Shown: positions 13,892-36,628, counted from the stretch's first letter. The stretch is 64,000 bases of DNA from Amorphochlora amoebiformis (GCA_054601695.1 BAAHQB010000070.1:1-64000), one strand, 5' to 3'. Numbers and translations are program-made. The notes: a model not told the origin generated them from the letters alone.

Positions 13892-14150
13892 GTATGGTAT
13901 ATATATATATATAGGGAATCTATTGAGAGCGGGCGCGCTAAGAAGGTTCTAGAGGTGGGTTTTCAATACATATATTTATTTATAGATATACACATCTATC
14001 TATATAGATATACATATATATATATATTATACACATATGTGTGTACATATATCCCAGGCATACATAAAGCTATCCAACTCCGTGGCCAAGGAGGAAAAAA
14101 AAGGTGCCGATATTTTCGAAATAATATCTTCGGGAATCACGATTAGAGGG
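3023..14150 (+). CDS. trpD: Anthranilate phosphoribosyltransferase domain (TrpD), 15 exons, N-terminus missing; fused upstream of IGPS
   Basis: TrpD transfers the phosphoribosyl group of PRPP to anthranilate, the second committed step of tryptophan synthesis. Exons: 3023-3093, 3273-3332, 5484-5528, 5821-5890, 6740-6813, 7581-7631, 8882-8914, 9442-9492, about 10743-10822, 11223-11279, 12453-12488, 12945-12986, 13592-13647, 13915-13954, 14058-14150. Diagnostic blocks appear in family order: [15 protein letters not shown] and [18 protein letters not shown] (PRPP binding), [60 protein letters not shown] and [18 protein letters not shown]. Phases agree at every junction except 9492 to 10743, which is off by one base, so a microexon or different border is likely there. 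The N-terminal helical domain is not found. Several introns hold partial copies of the neighbouring exon. The chain continues in phase into the IGPS exons without a stop or new start. Confidence 0.9.
3380..3396 (+). repeat. Short copy of the donor side of exon 3273-3332
   Basis: TATCCTTGAGGTTATATT repeats the last bases of the exon and its donor after a TA array. It lies downstream of the true exon. Confidence 0.7.
4181..4980. repeat. (CT)n tract switching to a (GA)n tract inside a TrpD intron
   Basis: About 150 bases of CT/CCCT on the plus strand (4181-4335) are followed after a CACACA spacer by about 635 bases of GA/GGGA (4344-4980). The two halves are complementary in type and could pair as a hairpin. 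Confidence 0.9.
5099..5366 (+). repeat. Two upstream partial copies of TrpD exon 5484-5528 with its acceptor
   Basis: Copies at 5099-5166 and 5294-5368 carry the intron end (AACCCTCGTTTCCGCG), the AG border and the first 39 exon bases ([13 protein letters not shown]) before running into TA repeats. The true third copy continues with GCTAAG and the donor. Spacing is 196 and 164 bases. Confidence 0.9.
5969..6175 (+). repeat. Two downstream partial copies of TrpD exon 5821-5890 with its donor
   Basis: Copies near 5969-6025 and 6119-6175 carry the exon end ([13 protein letters not shown]) and the following intron start (GTATGATAATATC), separated by TA arrays. Only the first copy has the exon 5' part. 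Confidence 0.9.
6879..7302 (+). repeat. Two downstream partial copies of TrpD exon 6740-6813
   Basis: 6879-6933 repeats the last 50 exon bases ([11 protein letters not shown]) and the GT donor nearly exactly; 7258-7302 is an older, diverged copy. Confidence 0.85.
7660..7935 (+). repeat. Three partial copies of TrpD exon 7581-7631 with inverted exon-end palindromes
   Basis: Copies end at about 7727, 7796 and 7929 with the exon end CCTCTATATATCCAG and donor. Before the first and third copies stands the reverse complement CTGGATATATAGAGG, so exon ends face each other across TA arrays. Confidence 0.85.
8219..8668. repeat. Degenerate telomere-like CCCTAA array in a TrpD intron
   Basis: About 450 bases of CCCTAA with recurring variants (CCCTAGTCCTAA, AACCCCAGCTCT) that form a loose higher-order pattern of roughly 60 bases. 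Flanked by TA arrays, so interstitial rather than a chromosome end. Confidence 0.95.
8923..9210 (+). repeat. 72-bp tandem repeat, four copies, starting at an exon donor
   Basis: Units begin with AAGCCTAAATCACC at 8923, 8995, 9067 and 9139. The first unit starts a few bases after the donor of exon 8882-8914. The last copy is diverged at its end. Confidence 0.93.
9502..10017. repeat. CCCTAA telomere-like array with three copies of a linked motif
   Basis: CCCTAA tracts are broken by GACATGCTGAATAATCTGAT near 9614, 9749 and 9885; the third copy extends left through GTAGCCCCACCCGTGGAGGA. Located in the intron after exon 9442-9492. Confidence 0.93.
10231..10562. repeat. 18-bp higher-order telomere-like array (TTACGG TTAGGG TTAGGG)
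   Basis: About 14 units of TTACGGTTAGGGTTAGGG with occasional CTACGG, then plain TTAGGG. It lies opposite in strand to the CCCTAA array 200 bases upstream in the same intron. Confidence 0.93.
10719..10742 (+). repeat. Poly(A) run of over 20 bases next to exon 10743-10822
   Basis: An uninterrupted A run ends directly at the candidate AG acceptor. Length error here would not change the exon but the run makes the acceptor atypical. Confidence 0.85.
11303..12097. repeat. (CT)n tract followed by (GA)n tract inside a TrpD intron
   Basis: 11303-11960 is pyrimidine-rich (CT/CCCT/CTTC), 11971-12097 is GA-rich ending in a G run. Same arrangement as 4181-4980. Confidence 0.9.
12711..12944 (+). repeat. 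65-bp imperfect tandem repeat containing decoy acceptors
   Basis: TTACCGAAATTTCTACTC followed by TTAG or TCAG recurs at about 65-base spacing; the last copy ends in the CTCAG acceptor of exon 12945-12986, earlier copies end in CTTAG followed by AAAATTTCTGG. Confidence 0.75.
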
Positions 14151-14181
14151 GTAGTAAAGCTACACCTGAGGATTTATTAAC

Positions 14182-14227
<46 letters not shown>

Positions 14228-14281
14228 AATACAAGTGTATATATGTTTATTTAATGAAATAGCTAGCGGGTCAACATCATA

Positions 14282-14383
<102 letters not shown>

Positions 14384-14570
14384 TAATATATATATACGTA
14401 CATATGTATATCTAAATACAAAAACATATATATATATATACATATATATACATATATATAAATATATATTATACACTAGAGAGTTGATATTCTATACATA
14501 ATATATATATATATACATATATATATATAGATATATATATACATATATATATATACATACATATATATAT

Positions 14571-14930
14571 ATATATTGTTGAAGTCTTCATACCACATCT
14601 TCATAGTTGTTTTACTCCGCGACATATCACGTCACTACCGGTTACTACCCGGCACTAGGCATGTCACACACAATGACACACTGTATCGTCAAACGGAACT
14701 TTTATTCAAAAATAATTCTTCGCTTCGGTTCTACTGTGAGGTCAAACACGTGTTGTGGACCGCTGCAAGAGGGAGAAAAATCTATTCCGAGTGTATCATG
14801 AAACGCGATGGCTAATACGCGTTTGCAGATTGTTGGCACTTAATTAGGGTTAGGGTTAGGGTTAGGGTTAGGGTTAGGGTTAGGGTTAGGGTTAGGGTTA
14901 GGGTTAGGGTTAGGGTTGGGGTTAGGGTTT
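14571..14930 (+). repeat. Non-repetitive block ending in a perfect TTAGGG array
   Basis: 14577-14840 is mixed sequence with no convincing exon in the TrpD-IGPS junction intron. 14844-14930 is about a dozen exact TTAGGG units with one TTGGGG. Confidence 0.8.
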
Positions 14931-15064
14931 ATTTCGATCCAATCGCGCGTTTACAATATGTATATGTGTATATAAACATATCTACACGTAAATATATATA
15001 TATATATATACATACGTATAAAAAATAAAATATACACTTGTATTTTTCCATGTAAATACATCTA

Positions 15065-15104
<40 letters not shown>

Positions 15105-15108
15105 TGAG

Positions 15109-24415
<9,307 letters not shown>

Positions 24416-24455
24416 ATCTGTATATATACTATATATACATATGTGTATATGTTTG

Positions 24456-24486
<31 letters not shown>

Positions 24487-25104
24487 ATTGATATAAATAT
24501 ATATATCATATAAATACATAAATATCTACATAAGATATATATATATATATGCATGATAAACTGTTAGTGTAGTGGTATGGTATATACAAATATGTATGTA
24601 TAAATATATTTATATATGTATATATGTGTATATATATGTGTGTATATATATATATATATATGTATATACATATATACATGCAAATGCACATACATATGTA
24701 TGTAAATATATATATATATATATATTATATATACATATACATATATATATATGTATTATATTACCACTGGTAGCCCATGATTTAGTTAAAAAGACCCGTT
24801 TAAGTTATGCCAATTGGAGTGTAAACTCGATATCAGCAAAGTAGGCATGTATGTGCGCACCGAATATTCTAGAATCTTCGCAAAGAGAAGTTCGGAGTCT
24901 GACATGGCGTGACGTCACGCCTTGTCACCTGATAGTCTGATCTGAAGCTTAGGATCGAATGAGGTGATCTCCAGCAAGCTCTGGAGGGTTCCCCGGCATC
25001 TCCAGCATACCTGTGACTGTGTTTCCATGCTGAATCGATCTATTCATCGAGCTGCCTTTCCATCCTGCTTTTAAAATCACATATGTGATAATTGTACATA
25101 TGTG

Positions 25105-25142
<38 letters not shown>

Positions 25143-25243
25143 GAATAGTGATTAGGGTATATATATGTTTATATATGTGTATTGTGTATAGCACATATAT
25201 GTATATATATATATATATATATACATATATATATACATGCGTG

Positions 25244-25274
<31 letters not shown>

Positions 25275-25916
25275 GTTATATATGTATAGGAGTACAGACA
25301 TGTGCATGTGTACAGTATCAATTTGTACATCATACATCTTCATGGAAGCAAACAAGTATAACATATATACATAATATATATATATATATATACCTACAAT
25401 AATTCAACTGTATGCTCGTTCAGGAAACCATAATTAGTTTGGTGGCGGGAAAGGCTACAGGAGCATGATTGTTTTACTACTCGAGATTCTCGCGAGATCC
25501 GCGTACAAGTCCATCTTATTACAATACTCTCAATATTTTAAAATGGACAGATAAAAATTGGCTGATAGTGCTAGAGTGACTTAAGTGGATGTAGGTAACT
25601 GTGATGTCTAGTTTTTGGGTTCACTGAATTCACACATAATTTAGATAATGCTGGATATTTCTAGATTTAGCCAAATTCTAGATTCTAGATACTTCCATCA
25701 TCACAGCAGTGATATCTAGATTAGACTTATCTAGTATATAGAGTATGTAGATTTAGTAAAATCTAGTATATGTATGATAGATATCTAGGATATTAGATCG
25801 AGAACCAGAGAAAAATTATAATAATAATTTTAAAATTTTGCGCATGCGCGCTGGCAGACTTATCACTGAATTACCGGCGGCGTTACACTAGTAACCACCG
25901 TAAATGTGTATTAAAA
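24416..25916. other. Convergent intergenic region between TrpD-TrpC and the cold-shock gene
   Basis: Contains TA arrays (24420-24770, 25100-25390), a dispersed element with a perfect 16-bp palindrome GGCGTGACGTCACGCC at 24906-24921, and a CTAG-rich stretch 25560-25810. No supported gene seen. Confidence 0.7.
24861..24938 (+). repeat. Dispersed ~75-bp element; inverted relative at 27211-27290
   Basis: CTAGAATCTTCG, TGACATGGC, ACGTCAC and CCTTGTC occur in the same order in the reverse complement of 27211-27290. A more diverged relative is near 61130-61190. Confidence 0.7.
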
Positions 25917-26538
25917 TCATGTACCACCTCCCCTTGTACGGCCCCCTCGCCTCTGTATTTTCCGCCATCCTCTACCCCCCCTCCCACCTCGTGAACGCCC
26001 CCCACGATAACTCCTCCCAACCCCTCGCCCTGAGCCTCCTCGACCTCTAGAGTAGCTCCTACCACGCCCTCTCCAAGTGCTGCGTCCACGTGTCGCCTAA
26101 ATTTACATAAAAAATATTACATTAAATCTTACATACGAAACACACACACATATATATATATATATATCGACAAAATATGCCACATATTATCTAATAAATT
26201 CGCATGTATCGTTTTCTCACCCTTGCTAAAGTGGTTCCGCCCGAAGCTGTGTCTTCCGACTCGCCCCCTGGCATCGCGTACTCGGCTATCAGCCGGCATA
26301 CCTTGTCGGCACTCAGGTCCTCGGCCGCCCCTTTCACATGGCGCTTCAAATGCTTGTTGAGGCGTGGAGTTCGAAAGCCGATAGTTCCATCGGGGCCTTT
26401 AGCGATGTGCTCCTGGGCCTGAAGTAGTAATTATTTCATTACATTATTCCCGGAAGGGTGAGAATGCACGAATATGTTTGTGATAAATATATACACGTAT
26501 AAATCTATTATGTACAAGCATAAATATGTATAGACATG

Positions 26539-26602
<64 letters not shown>

Positions 26603-27578
26603 ATATTATATATATTATATATATATATATTATATATATTATATATTATATATGTATGTGTATGTATAATATATATAATACATGTTCGTTGTTTGTGCCA
26701 AACTCATCTCATATGTACATATATATATATGTGTATATAAACGTATATATATATATATTGTTTAATGCATATCTTTTTATAAAATATATTATGTGAGAGT
26801 GATAGTGATATGCCTTTGTCCTCATCTTCTCCGTCTCACGCCTTTGATGCCATGAGTTCTGCGTGATGGCCAGGGACTTGGGAGCCTGCTCTACGATTGT
26901 AACCTACGATGTGTTGCATAGGTTAGTAGTTATATATACATATATATATATATATATTCATATATATATATATATATATATTCATATCTGTATATATATA
27001 TGTATATATATATTTAAATATATATATTTATATATGTCGCTAAGTAACGAAAAAAATCGCATGAGAGGACGCAGCTCGATGAGTAGATATCGATAGACTT
27101 TTGAAATATAATTATAGGAATCATAGGAATGCTGTAGATCGCTAGAGATCCCGCAGATTGCTGGAGATCGCCTCACCCAGTAACGAGGGGTACTATCTGC
27201 TAGTTATGGGGTTTCGGACTATTATATGACAAGGGGTGACGTTAGGCCATGTCACGCTCCAAGTTTCACTCGAAGATTCTAGTACTAAATATATATACTA
27301 TATATATATATATTTTTATATATATATATAAACATATGTAGCAGATGAATATACATATCATACATAGACATCTTATATAAATATATTATATGCATATTTC
27401 TAATAAATAGATATATAATATATAATATATATATATATGCATATATATATATATATATATATATTTGTATACATATATACTATATGTAATAATTTAGTAT
27501 GAAGGTATAAAAATATGAGAAAGATATAAAGTTAGGAACCTGCATCGCCATCCTTCTCAGCACGTTGCTCCGTGAGAT
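25917..27578 (-). CDS. Multi-cold-shock-domain protein, exons 37-40 with C-terminal RGG tail
   Basis: Exons: 27578-27540, 26890-26814, 26418-26221, 26096-25917. Exon 39 encodes GPDGTIGFRTPRLNKHL and a helical segment; exon 40 encodes 59 residues dominated by RG/RGG and RGR motifs (for example RGRGRSYSRGRGGSGRG) and ends in TGA at 25919-25917. RGG tails bind RNA and proteins and are common in RNP proteins; here it supports an mRNA-binding role for the whole protein. The intron after exon 38 needs a GC donor (ACAAAG|GCATAT); a nearby GTGAGA donor would put the next exon out of frame. Summed over 40 exons the coding length is 3582 bases, exactly 1194 codons including the stop, which supports the model. 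Confidence 0.85.
26812..26813 (-). other. GC splice donor after exon 38 of the cold-shock gene
   Basis: ACAAAG|GCATAT is needed to keep phase with the next exon. Confidence 0.6.
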
Positions 27579-27589
27579 CTACAAAGTAG

Positions 27590-27656
<67 letters not shown>

Positions 27657-27903
27657 TATATGTGTATATAACATATATATATATATATACATATATATCT
27701 ATATAATGTATATGTATGATATGTACAATTCACTTATTAAAGAAATTCACATATTAAATACATGCATCGAAACTCGTGCATTCCCCTCGCCCCCCCCTCC
27801 CTCACAAACAACAATCCAACCCCCTCCAATCAGTTTCTCCCTCATTCCCAAACGCGAAAAAAAAAAAAACTCACCGTCCTCGACGATGGATGCCTCAAGT
27901 TAC

Positions 27904-28389
27904 CCACCATAACGATATCTCCCGCCACAAGCAATGTCATCGCCGTGTTCTTGGAAGGCCTCTTCCCCTCTTCCTTGCTTTCGGCCTCAGTCTTGGTCTC
28001 CGCCTTTGCTTCTTCTTGCTCGCCGTCTACGCCTTCCCCTCCTTCACCCTCGGGCTCGCCCAGCGGCGCCATTTCCTCTGCTTCTCCTTCACCCTCAGGG
28101 GCCTTGGAGATGTGGGGATCTTCTAATGGGGTGTCTGGAGAGGTGTCGAGATCAGGATTGGGTGATTCTAGGCTGGGGTCCTGTGGGGTTGGGTTTGTTG
28201 AGGATTGGTTAGGGTTCATTATGGTTTTGGGTAGATGCTATATATGTGTATCTGCGTGTGTGTATGTGTGTGTGTGTGTAGGTGCTGTAAATGTGTACAT
28301 GTATTTATTTGTGCACGTATGAAGGTGGAATTTATAAATGTGTATAGTATGCATTTATACACAATAGGTGTATCTACATATTAGATATT

Positions 28390-28459
<70 letters not shown>

Positions 28460-28543
28460 TATGTGCATAACATATATTGGATATTTCCAGGGACATTTAT
28501 TTAGTGCTTTTATATGCATGGTTATGTATGTATATGTATGTTC

Positions 28544-28585
<42 letters not shown>

Positions 28586-28669
28586 TGTATACATTCACCT
28601 TTTATTTACAAATACATACGCTATCATACATGTTTACATAGGTGTATATATATATATATAAATATATAC

Positions 28670-28701
<32 letters not shown>

Positions 28702-28806
28702 CTATATATACATACATATATATATATATATATACGTATATATTTAAACAAACTATTACCTCTTCGTTGTCCTCTTCTCGGATAGTGTTGATATCCACCT
28801 GGTAAC

Positions 28807-28842
<36 letters not shown>

Positions 28843-28844
28843 AT

Positions 28845-28894
<50 letters not shown>

Positions 28895-29000
28895 TGATAT
28901 ATTACATTTGTACAACGGTTACACATATTTACGTTTTATGTGTATCTTAAAACATATTTCATACCGAAAAAAATGTGTGTTTACACATATTGTTTAGGTA

Positions 29001-29031
<31 letters not shown>

Positions 29032-29396
29032 ATATAAATCATGTGCTAATCATCATATTCACGTGCAGTAACATATGAACATATCTATATATATATATGT
29101 ATATATAGATATATTACATAATTTAATATACACTATCCATATACATCTGTGCATCTATCCCCATATGCATTTTTTATATGATACCTTGCCGTCCTTAAGC
29201 GATGCAAGATTTGCGTGTTCTCGGCATGTGTAGATCTCACTAAGCATAGTACGTATACTATATAAACTATTATAGTGTATATACTATGACATATTTATAT
29301 TTCTCTATATATAAATAGTATATATATATATATATATATAAATATATACGAAATATATATGTATATACATATGAATATGTGTATTATATAAATGTA

Positions 29397-29436
<40 letters not shown>

Positions 29437-29467
29437 AAGCTAAATAATTTAAGTTATACATTATGAT

Positions 29468-29503
<36 letters not shown>

Positions 29504-29701
29504 ACATACAGATATGAATTACATAGACATGTAAATGTTTACCCAGTATCCAGGTCCTTGAGTAGCTTCTGTCCTATACACACGGCACGCTTCGGTACCA
29601 TCTGAATGTTGTGGGCCAATATTGGAGCCATGCTTCGCCTGAATATGTGAACATTTATTTTTATTTACACACCTATATATTAATGTATTAGTGCAAAAAT
29701 A

Positions 29702-29745
<44 letters not shown>

Positions 29746-30748
29746 GCATGTACGTAAACATATCAAGATAGTTCATATCTAATATATATATATACATATA
29801 TATATATACATAATATATGTATGTACGTAAACATATCAAGATAGTATACGCGAGATCAATTAGCACCAAAACATACGTCACGAACAACCACCTTCTACAT
29901 TTAGAAGTTTTTAATTGAAAAGCATCCCCAGCAACAAATAAAATACCTGCCTCCCTTCTCAGCGTTCGCATGATGCTGAGCCACGGCCGCTGCAGTTCGC
30001 CTCGCCTACGTTGGTGCTTTCGAGGGTCAGGGTTATCAATGAAGGCGTCTTAGCGGGTTATACGTACGTCCAGTGTGAGGGTGATCTTGTCGCCCACCGC
30101 CAAAAACGTTGATCTCTTCACGAAATTCACGGATGAGAAGATGCAATGAATCCCCTTCCTCCGATTAAGATCCACACTAGCCGCTGGCGACTTCTTGGAA
30201 GCAGACTTCTTGGCTTCCGAAGCAGCCTCCTCGGCTTCTGAAGCAGGCTTCTTGGATCCAGAAACAGCTGGCTTGGCTTCCGAAACAACTTGCTTGACTT
30301 CCGAAACGTCTGGTTTGGCTTCCGAAGCAGCTGGCATAGCTTCCGAAGGGTGGGTGGTTTCGGTCCTGGCGTTGGCCGTTTCCTCGGTCTTGACCTCGCG
30401 CTTGGCGTCATTGCCATCTGCCTTTGCCTCTCTCTCCTCCTCCTCTTTAATTTTCACAGCTTGGTCCTTATGATCCTCGGCTTCGATGGGCCACGAAGTA
30501 GCGTGATAATTTTGGCTGCCTGGAGTAGGACGGCCAGCGCGGGAGCTGGAGCGAGTAGGGAGGCGGGTGACTACGGCATTGCACGGGACTGGGGGGAGCT
30601 TTGGGCGGAGTTTCTCGAGGTCGCGGAGGCTGGGTTATTGGGGAATGAGTGGATGTGATGGAATTTACTTATTTTTTATTTACTGAAAATCTGTTTGCAT
30701 GGATATATACATATATATTATATGTATATATATATATATATATGTAAA

Positions 30749-30781
<33 letters not shown>

Positions 30782-30826
30782 GAATATATTATACATATAT
30801 ATATATATATTATATAAATAAAACTA

Positions 30827-30858
<32 letters not shown>

Positions 30859-31438
30859 CTGAACATATTCCACACACACTAATACATACACACACACACA
30901 AAAAAACGTAACATACACATATATACACTCACCGCTTATAGCGCTCGGCGGCCTTGGTGACAACCTTGATCCGTACCAGCGTCGGGAGTCGCGACTGGTC
31001 CTTTGAGTAGCCATAGTTGGAGAACGAGGAGTGCTTGTGGGTATCCACAACAGTGTCGAACGAGAGGAGGTCACCCTTAGTGACTCGGACGTCGGGATTC
31101 TGATAGGATGGTGATTTGTGACAAGGTGGAGACTAGACGGTTCGGACAGGGGCAGAATGGGAGTGATGGTGATCCAGAGAGATAGCGAGGGCGGAAAGTG
31201 AGACCGAAAACTAGGAGGAGGAGAAATATAGGATGTTCCATGTTATGTGTGGTCGTGGATGGGAATAAGAATGAATGATAGAGACCTCGTCGTGCCAGAA
31301 TATGTATCGCGTGCGGGGAGCTGATTGCTGGTCGAGGACCGCGGATGCAATCTGTGTATATGTACAGATACATTATAAGTGTTATTTACGGATCTACATA
31401 TATATTTGCTTCATGTAAACGTAAACGTTGAGTGTGTT

Positions 31439-31470
<32 letters not shown>

Positions 31471-32032
31471 TTTTACATGTATATATATATATACGAATAT
31501 CGATATAATAACAAAATACATATATATATGTATATATATATATATATATATACGTTCTAATATCCATATATATAAATATATATATGTATATTATGTTCAC
31601 ATATTTACAAAAAATTCGAATCTAAAATACACTTTAACTTTCACACAGTTATATACTGTGTAGTTTTGAAACACTCACATACAATTGTAAGTATACATGA
31701 GTTCCATTATATTTATACACATATCAACATATAGACAACGTCAAGAGAGGAAACATAATAAGTATACTCTTATATATACATACATATGTGCACATATATA
31801 CACATACATATATACACTTATACACACACACATATATAAACACATTCATGTATGTACCTATAAATATATACACACATACATGCATGTATGTATATATACA
31901 TATTTGTATCAACCAATACACATTTTCATATACTGTAATCACCTCGGGTGAGATCTTGTCATCGTCGGGCAGCATCCCAGAGGCCATCACGGATATTACG
32001 GAGGGAGACCCTGCGTATTGCCGCCTAGGCTC
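27904..32032 (-). CDS. Multi-cold-shock-domain protein, exons 29-36 (linkers and degenerate domains)
   Basis: Exons: 32032-31943, 31099-30933, 30629-30068, 30005-29947, 29638-29543, 29239-29185, 28798-28760, 28180-27904. The 562-base exon is the largest in the window; it encodes a charged linker with about eight reiterations of a SEAKP/SEAKK-like module (roughly 30190-30360), followed by a cold-shock-like segment [12 protein letters not shown] ... [12 protein letters not shown]. Another KGD strand ([13 protein letters not shown]) lies in 31099-30933. The last exon of this group is strongly acidic (Glu/Asp/Pro-rich) and ends in a further strand, [10 protein letters not shown]. Phase is continuous if the 29239 exon begins after GCTTAG; other borders there would break the frame. 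The linkers suggest flexible spacers between RNA-binding modules. Confidence 0.75.
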
Positions 32033-32347
32033 CTGTTAAAATCGCGTTGAATTTGTTACATACTTATTCTTATCTCGTAATTTATATATATGTATATATA
32101 TATATATAAATATATAGATAGATGTAAAAAGAATGAATTATATGTATATATACATATATATGTATACATTGTAAGCTTTATACACTTTTCGTGTAGATTA
32201 CGATGTACAAGAACACAGCATAACCAGGTCTCATGATTCCATCCAGGAATTATTACGTATTTATACCAAAATTGAGACTACAGTTACGAAATTAGATTAC
32301 TGCTTGTTAATATGTATAGATCCAGAGGCTTATACCGCTACAAGAAC

Positions 32348-32879
32348 CCCAAGGTTCTTTCGTGATTGGGTAGGGGTGACAAGCTTGATATCCACGGGCT
32401 GGCGACGCTTTCTTTGAGTGTTCACGCGGAAGCGGAATTGGACTGGGAGAGTATACAAATAACTGTGTGTGTGTTATCTCCTCTCTTTATATGCATATGT
32501 ATATTCACTTTTGAGAAATAACTTATGATTTGCTTATATATATGCGAGGATTATTTGCAGGTTTATGTAGTGTGCTAGATGTATGTGGTATGCTGGATGT
32601 ATGTAGTATGGTACCAATATCTCCTTTGAGCAGGATGACTCTACGGCGCTCGAATCCCAACACCATATCGTCCGAGAACGTGTATTCGCTGATATTAATA
32701 TATATATATATACATTGATATATGTATATACACATATATATATATTGAAATATAATGTATATAATACACACACACATGTTATATATACATGTATATTATA
32801 TATATATATATATGTGTTTATATATATATGTATTATATATACATGTATGTATTTTTTATATATGTGTATATATAAGTAC

Positions 32880-32916
<37 letters not shown>

Positions 32917-33179
32917 ATGTATTTATGTATTTATGTATCATGCGAATCAAAGTACCTAGGGAGCTGCTTCTTCTCGCCGTTTTTCTTTTCTTTTACCTCA
33001 TCATTACTCTCCTTTATATGCATACGTATATACTTGTGTTTACATATTGAAGTATTCCATACCATTAATTTATGGTATATGTATATTTTCAGACTTGCAT
33101 AAATATGCATATATATATACATACACATGTATACAATATATACACATACACATATATGAATACGTATACATATGTATAT

Positions 33180-33223
<44 letters not shown>

Positions 33224-33847
33224 ATATAATATATATGAATACGTATACATATGTATATATATATATATAATATATATATATATATATCTATATATATACA
33301 ATATATAATACATATACATATACGTATACATAGGTATATACATATATGTGTATATGTATTATACATATATATATATATATATATATATTTATACATAATA
33401 AATAATATATAAGTTTATCTATATACATATACATACATATGTGAGTCATACAATATATGTGTAAATATATACATGTAACGTTTTTATAGAAAGTTATAGA
33501 TATAATAGTTGTACGTACATACATGTATTATAATATATAGATATATAATATATATATATATATATCTATATGTACATATTATATAAATGTACACAATATT
33601 CATTTTTACAATTTTTGTAAGCATATACATTTGTATACTATTACCACTGTAATTCTGAGTTTCCCCAGCTTGACCGGCTTGGAGTGCGATCCAGGCTTCT
33701 GTTGACTGTTTCAACAAATACAATACAATATATATAAATATATATACAACTATATATATATATATATATTAGATCATAGATATATATATAAATCTATGCA
33801 TAAAAAGATATGCGTATATAATATACCCACGATACGTCCAATATATG

Positions 33848-33878
<31 letters not shown>

Positions 33879-34860
33879 TGTGTGTGTATAAAAATTATAT
33901 ATATAGTATATATATACATATATTATATACATATATATATATATACATATGTTTATCTCGATGTAATGTAAAACCTATCAGTCCTCTTCTTCGAAGATCG
34001 GAACACGCTCTCCCCTACTAAATCCGTGAGAATCTCTCCCCTACATTAAATATGACAGGTTGTATATATATATATGAATATACTCCGATATTAAAAAAAA
34101 AAATACAAATGTAAATATACTAAATATATATATATATATATATATTTATGTTTTGAGAGCCAAAATGAATCCATTGTGTTGTATAAAGATAATTTTCACA
34201 ACGAGGATTATTTAAGTCTTAAAAAAACAGTTGTTCAGGTCAAAAATCTTTCCCCCCAGGGTTTGGGTCGGGTTGTGTTCATTTCTCATCATTACAACTG
34301 ATGGATTCATGTATGTACACTATATACGTATTTATATTACTATAGACACACACAATTCAAGTTTAAATGAAAAATATTTTCTACACATATAATGTAATAT
34401 ACATGTACATAATGGGACTTACGTGTGGACTTCTTCTAGAATTTTCTGGAACTTGACTGTTCCCTGTATGTATGCATTTATATAGGTATATGTATATTGT
34501 AGATTCTAATGTACAAATTTATACATGTACACTGATGCATGTAAATATATAACATATATATATATATATACAGTCTATAGATAAATATATATATACGTAC
34601 ACGTATACGTACACGTAAATATAAATTCATATGTACATATATATACATATGAAGAAAATGAATATCAAAAATGTAAGTTCAAAGACATTGCTAGAGCAAT
34701 GCAATACCTTGGGTATCGTCCGAACGCGAGTTGCAAATACCTTCCCGCCATCCTTCATGGTGGATTATTTACACATGTTTTTTTCATGCTGTATGTATAC
34801 AATGTATATATATATATATATATATGTTTTTTACGTGTGTAAAATATACTTTACATACAG

Positions 34861-34895
<35 letters not shown>

Positions 34896-35014
34896 CTACA
34901 TATATATATATATTATGTATGTATAACTACATGCAAAAATGTGCTAATATGTCATATGCTTTTATATATACTATGTATTACAATATTTACATATATATTC
35001 ATACACATTGCAGG

Positions 35015-35068
<54 letters not shown>

Positions 35069-35827
35069 ATGCATATACATGTTAAATTATATGTGTGTAT
35101 GTGTATACATATATGTATGTATGTACATATATATATATATATATATAATATCACCTACACACCTAGATACACACACACGCACGATTACACCCGTATTACC
35201 TGCGCAATGTAAAACTCCACCTCCATACCCCGTTTCTGTGTATTGCCAAGAATTACATCAATATTCAGCGAAGGGTTACAGGGAGGCTAAATTTCTCGCT
35301 TCGAGATTGCTCAAATGAGATTTGGATGCAGGGAACTCTACTTCTTACATGTGCTGGTTACCGGCGGGTTTTTCTCGACGTCCTTTACTTCGGTGAAGTG
35401 CGCGTAGATCTGAATTTTTTTTTACATCGAGAAATATATGCGAATATAAGATGTATATATATATACACATATAATATGTATTATAGGTATACATGAAAGA
35501 CAAGGTATGCATAACGATATCGTCCTGGAAATGATCCTGCAAGTTGACGCACCTGGTCGACGCGATCAGTGGAGTTGATGAAGCAGAACCGTCTTTCGGA
35601 CACGACATCGACAATTATACCTTGAACCAAACCCTCCTTCGCTTCCTGTGTAATGCATGTATATATGTATACCTAAGATGTGTGTATATATACAATATAT
35701 TTATATATATATATATATATTGCATTGTGAACACAATACATTTGTGTATAAATATATATATATATATATATAAATGTATAAGCATACACATAAAATAGAT
35801 ATGTATATAAATTGGTTTATATACATA

Positions 35828-35859
<32 letters not shown>

Positions 35860-36487
35860 ATATATATGTGTTTATAACATATAGATTTATCTACATATAT
35901 AATATATACACATACACACACATACTTCACATCTGTCCACGTACAAAAAACCCTAACTGAAAACACAAGAAACTTAACCTGAATAAGCCGAAGGTTTCTC
36001 ACTCGCAACTTCATCCGAGGTCCCCGCCCATCCCAAGCCAAATTGAAACTACCAACCAGCCACAGTTACAGTCAGTGACAATCTATCCTTGCGTTTCAAC
36101 CTCCACTCCCGCCCTCTAACGATGTCTCTCTACGCAGCTTGAGCTTGAGACCAACCGTCTTTCTCTACATGAGCTATTTTCTTTCACGTGGTTTTTTTGT
36201 GATCTCACCTGACGAGGTCGCCTTTGACGAGACCCTTATGCGGGTCCGTTAGGGAGTCTCTCATGAAGAAGATCTGGATGTACATATGTTTGTATGTATA
36301 CTATGTTCCTGAACGATATATATATATGTTGCATATGTACATCTGTGTGTAAATAAAATATATTTTTTTGATTACGTGAGAAAACATAATTTTGCTATAT
36401 ATATACATATATATATATATGCATGTATCTGTGTATACACGTATCTATGAAAAAAAAATTAATATGCATATATAATACATATATATA

Positions 36488-36520
<33 letters not shown>

Positions 36521-36572
36521 ATATGTATATCTTTGTATATTGTATATATGTATATATATATATATTATATAT

Positions 36573-36628
<56 letters not shown>

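Noticed and set aside
24572-24844. Open frame after the IGPS gene as a possible TrpF domain
   Set aside because: Most is TA translation; the non-repeat end shows no PRAI motif.
26204-26422. Plus-strand open frame of 72 codons
   Set aside because: It is antisense to exon 39 of the cold-shock gene, which has correct borders and phase.
33985-34033. Possible extra exon of the cold-shock gene ([12 protein letters not shown])
   Set aside because: It runs into an in-frame TGA before any usable donor, and the neighbouring exons join in phase without it.
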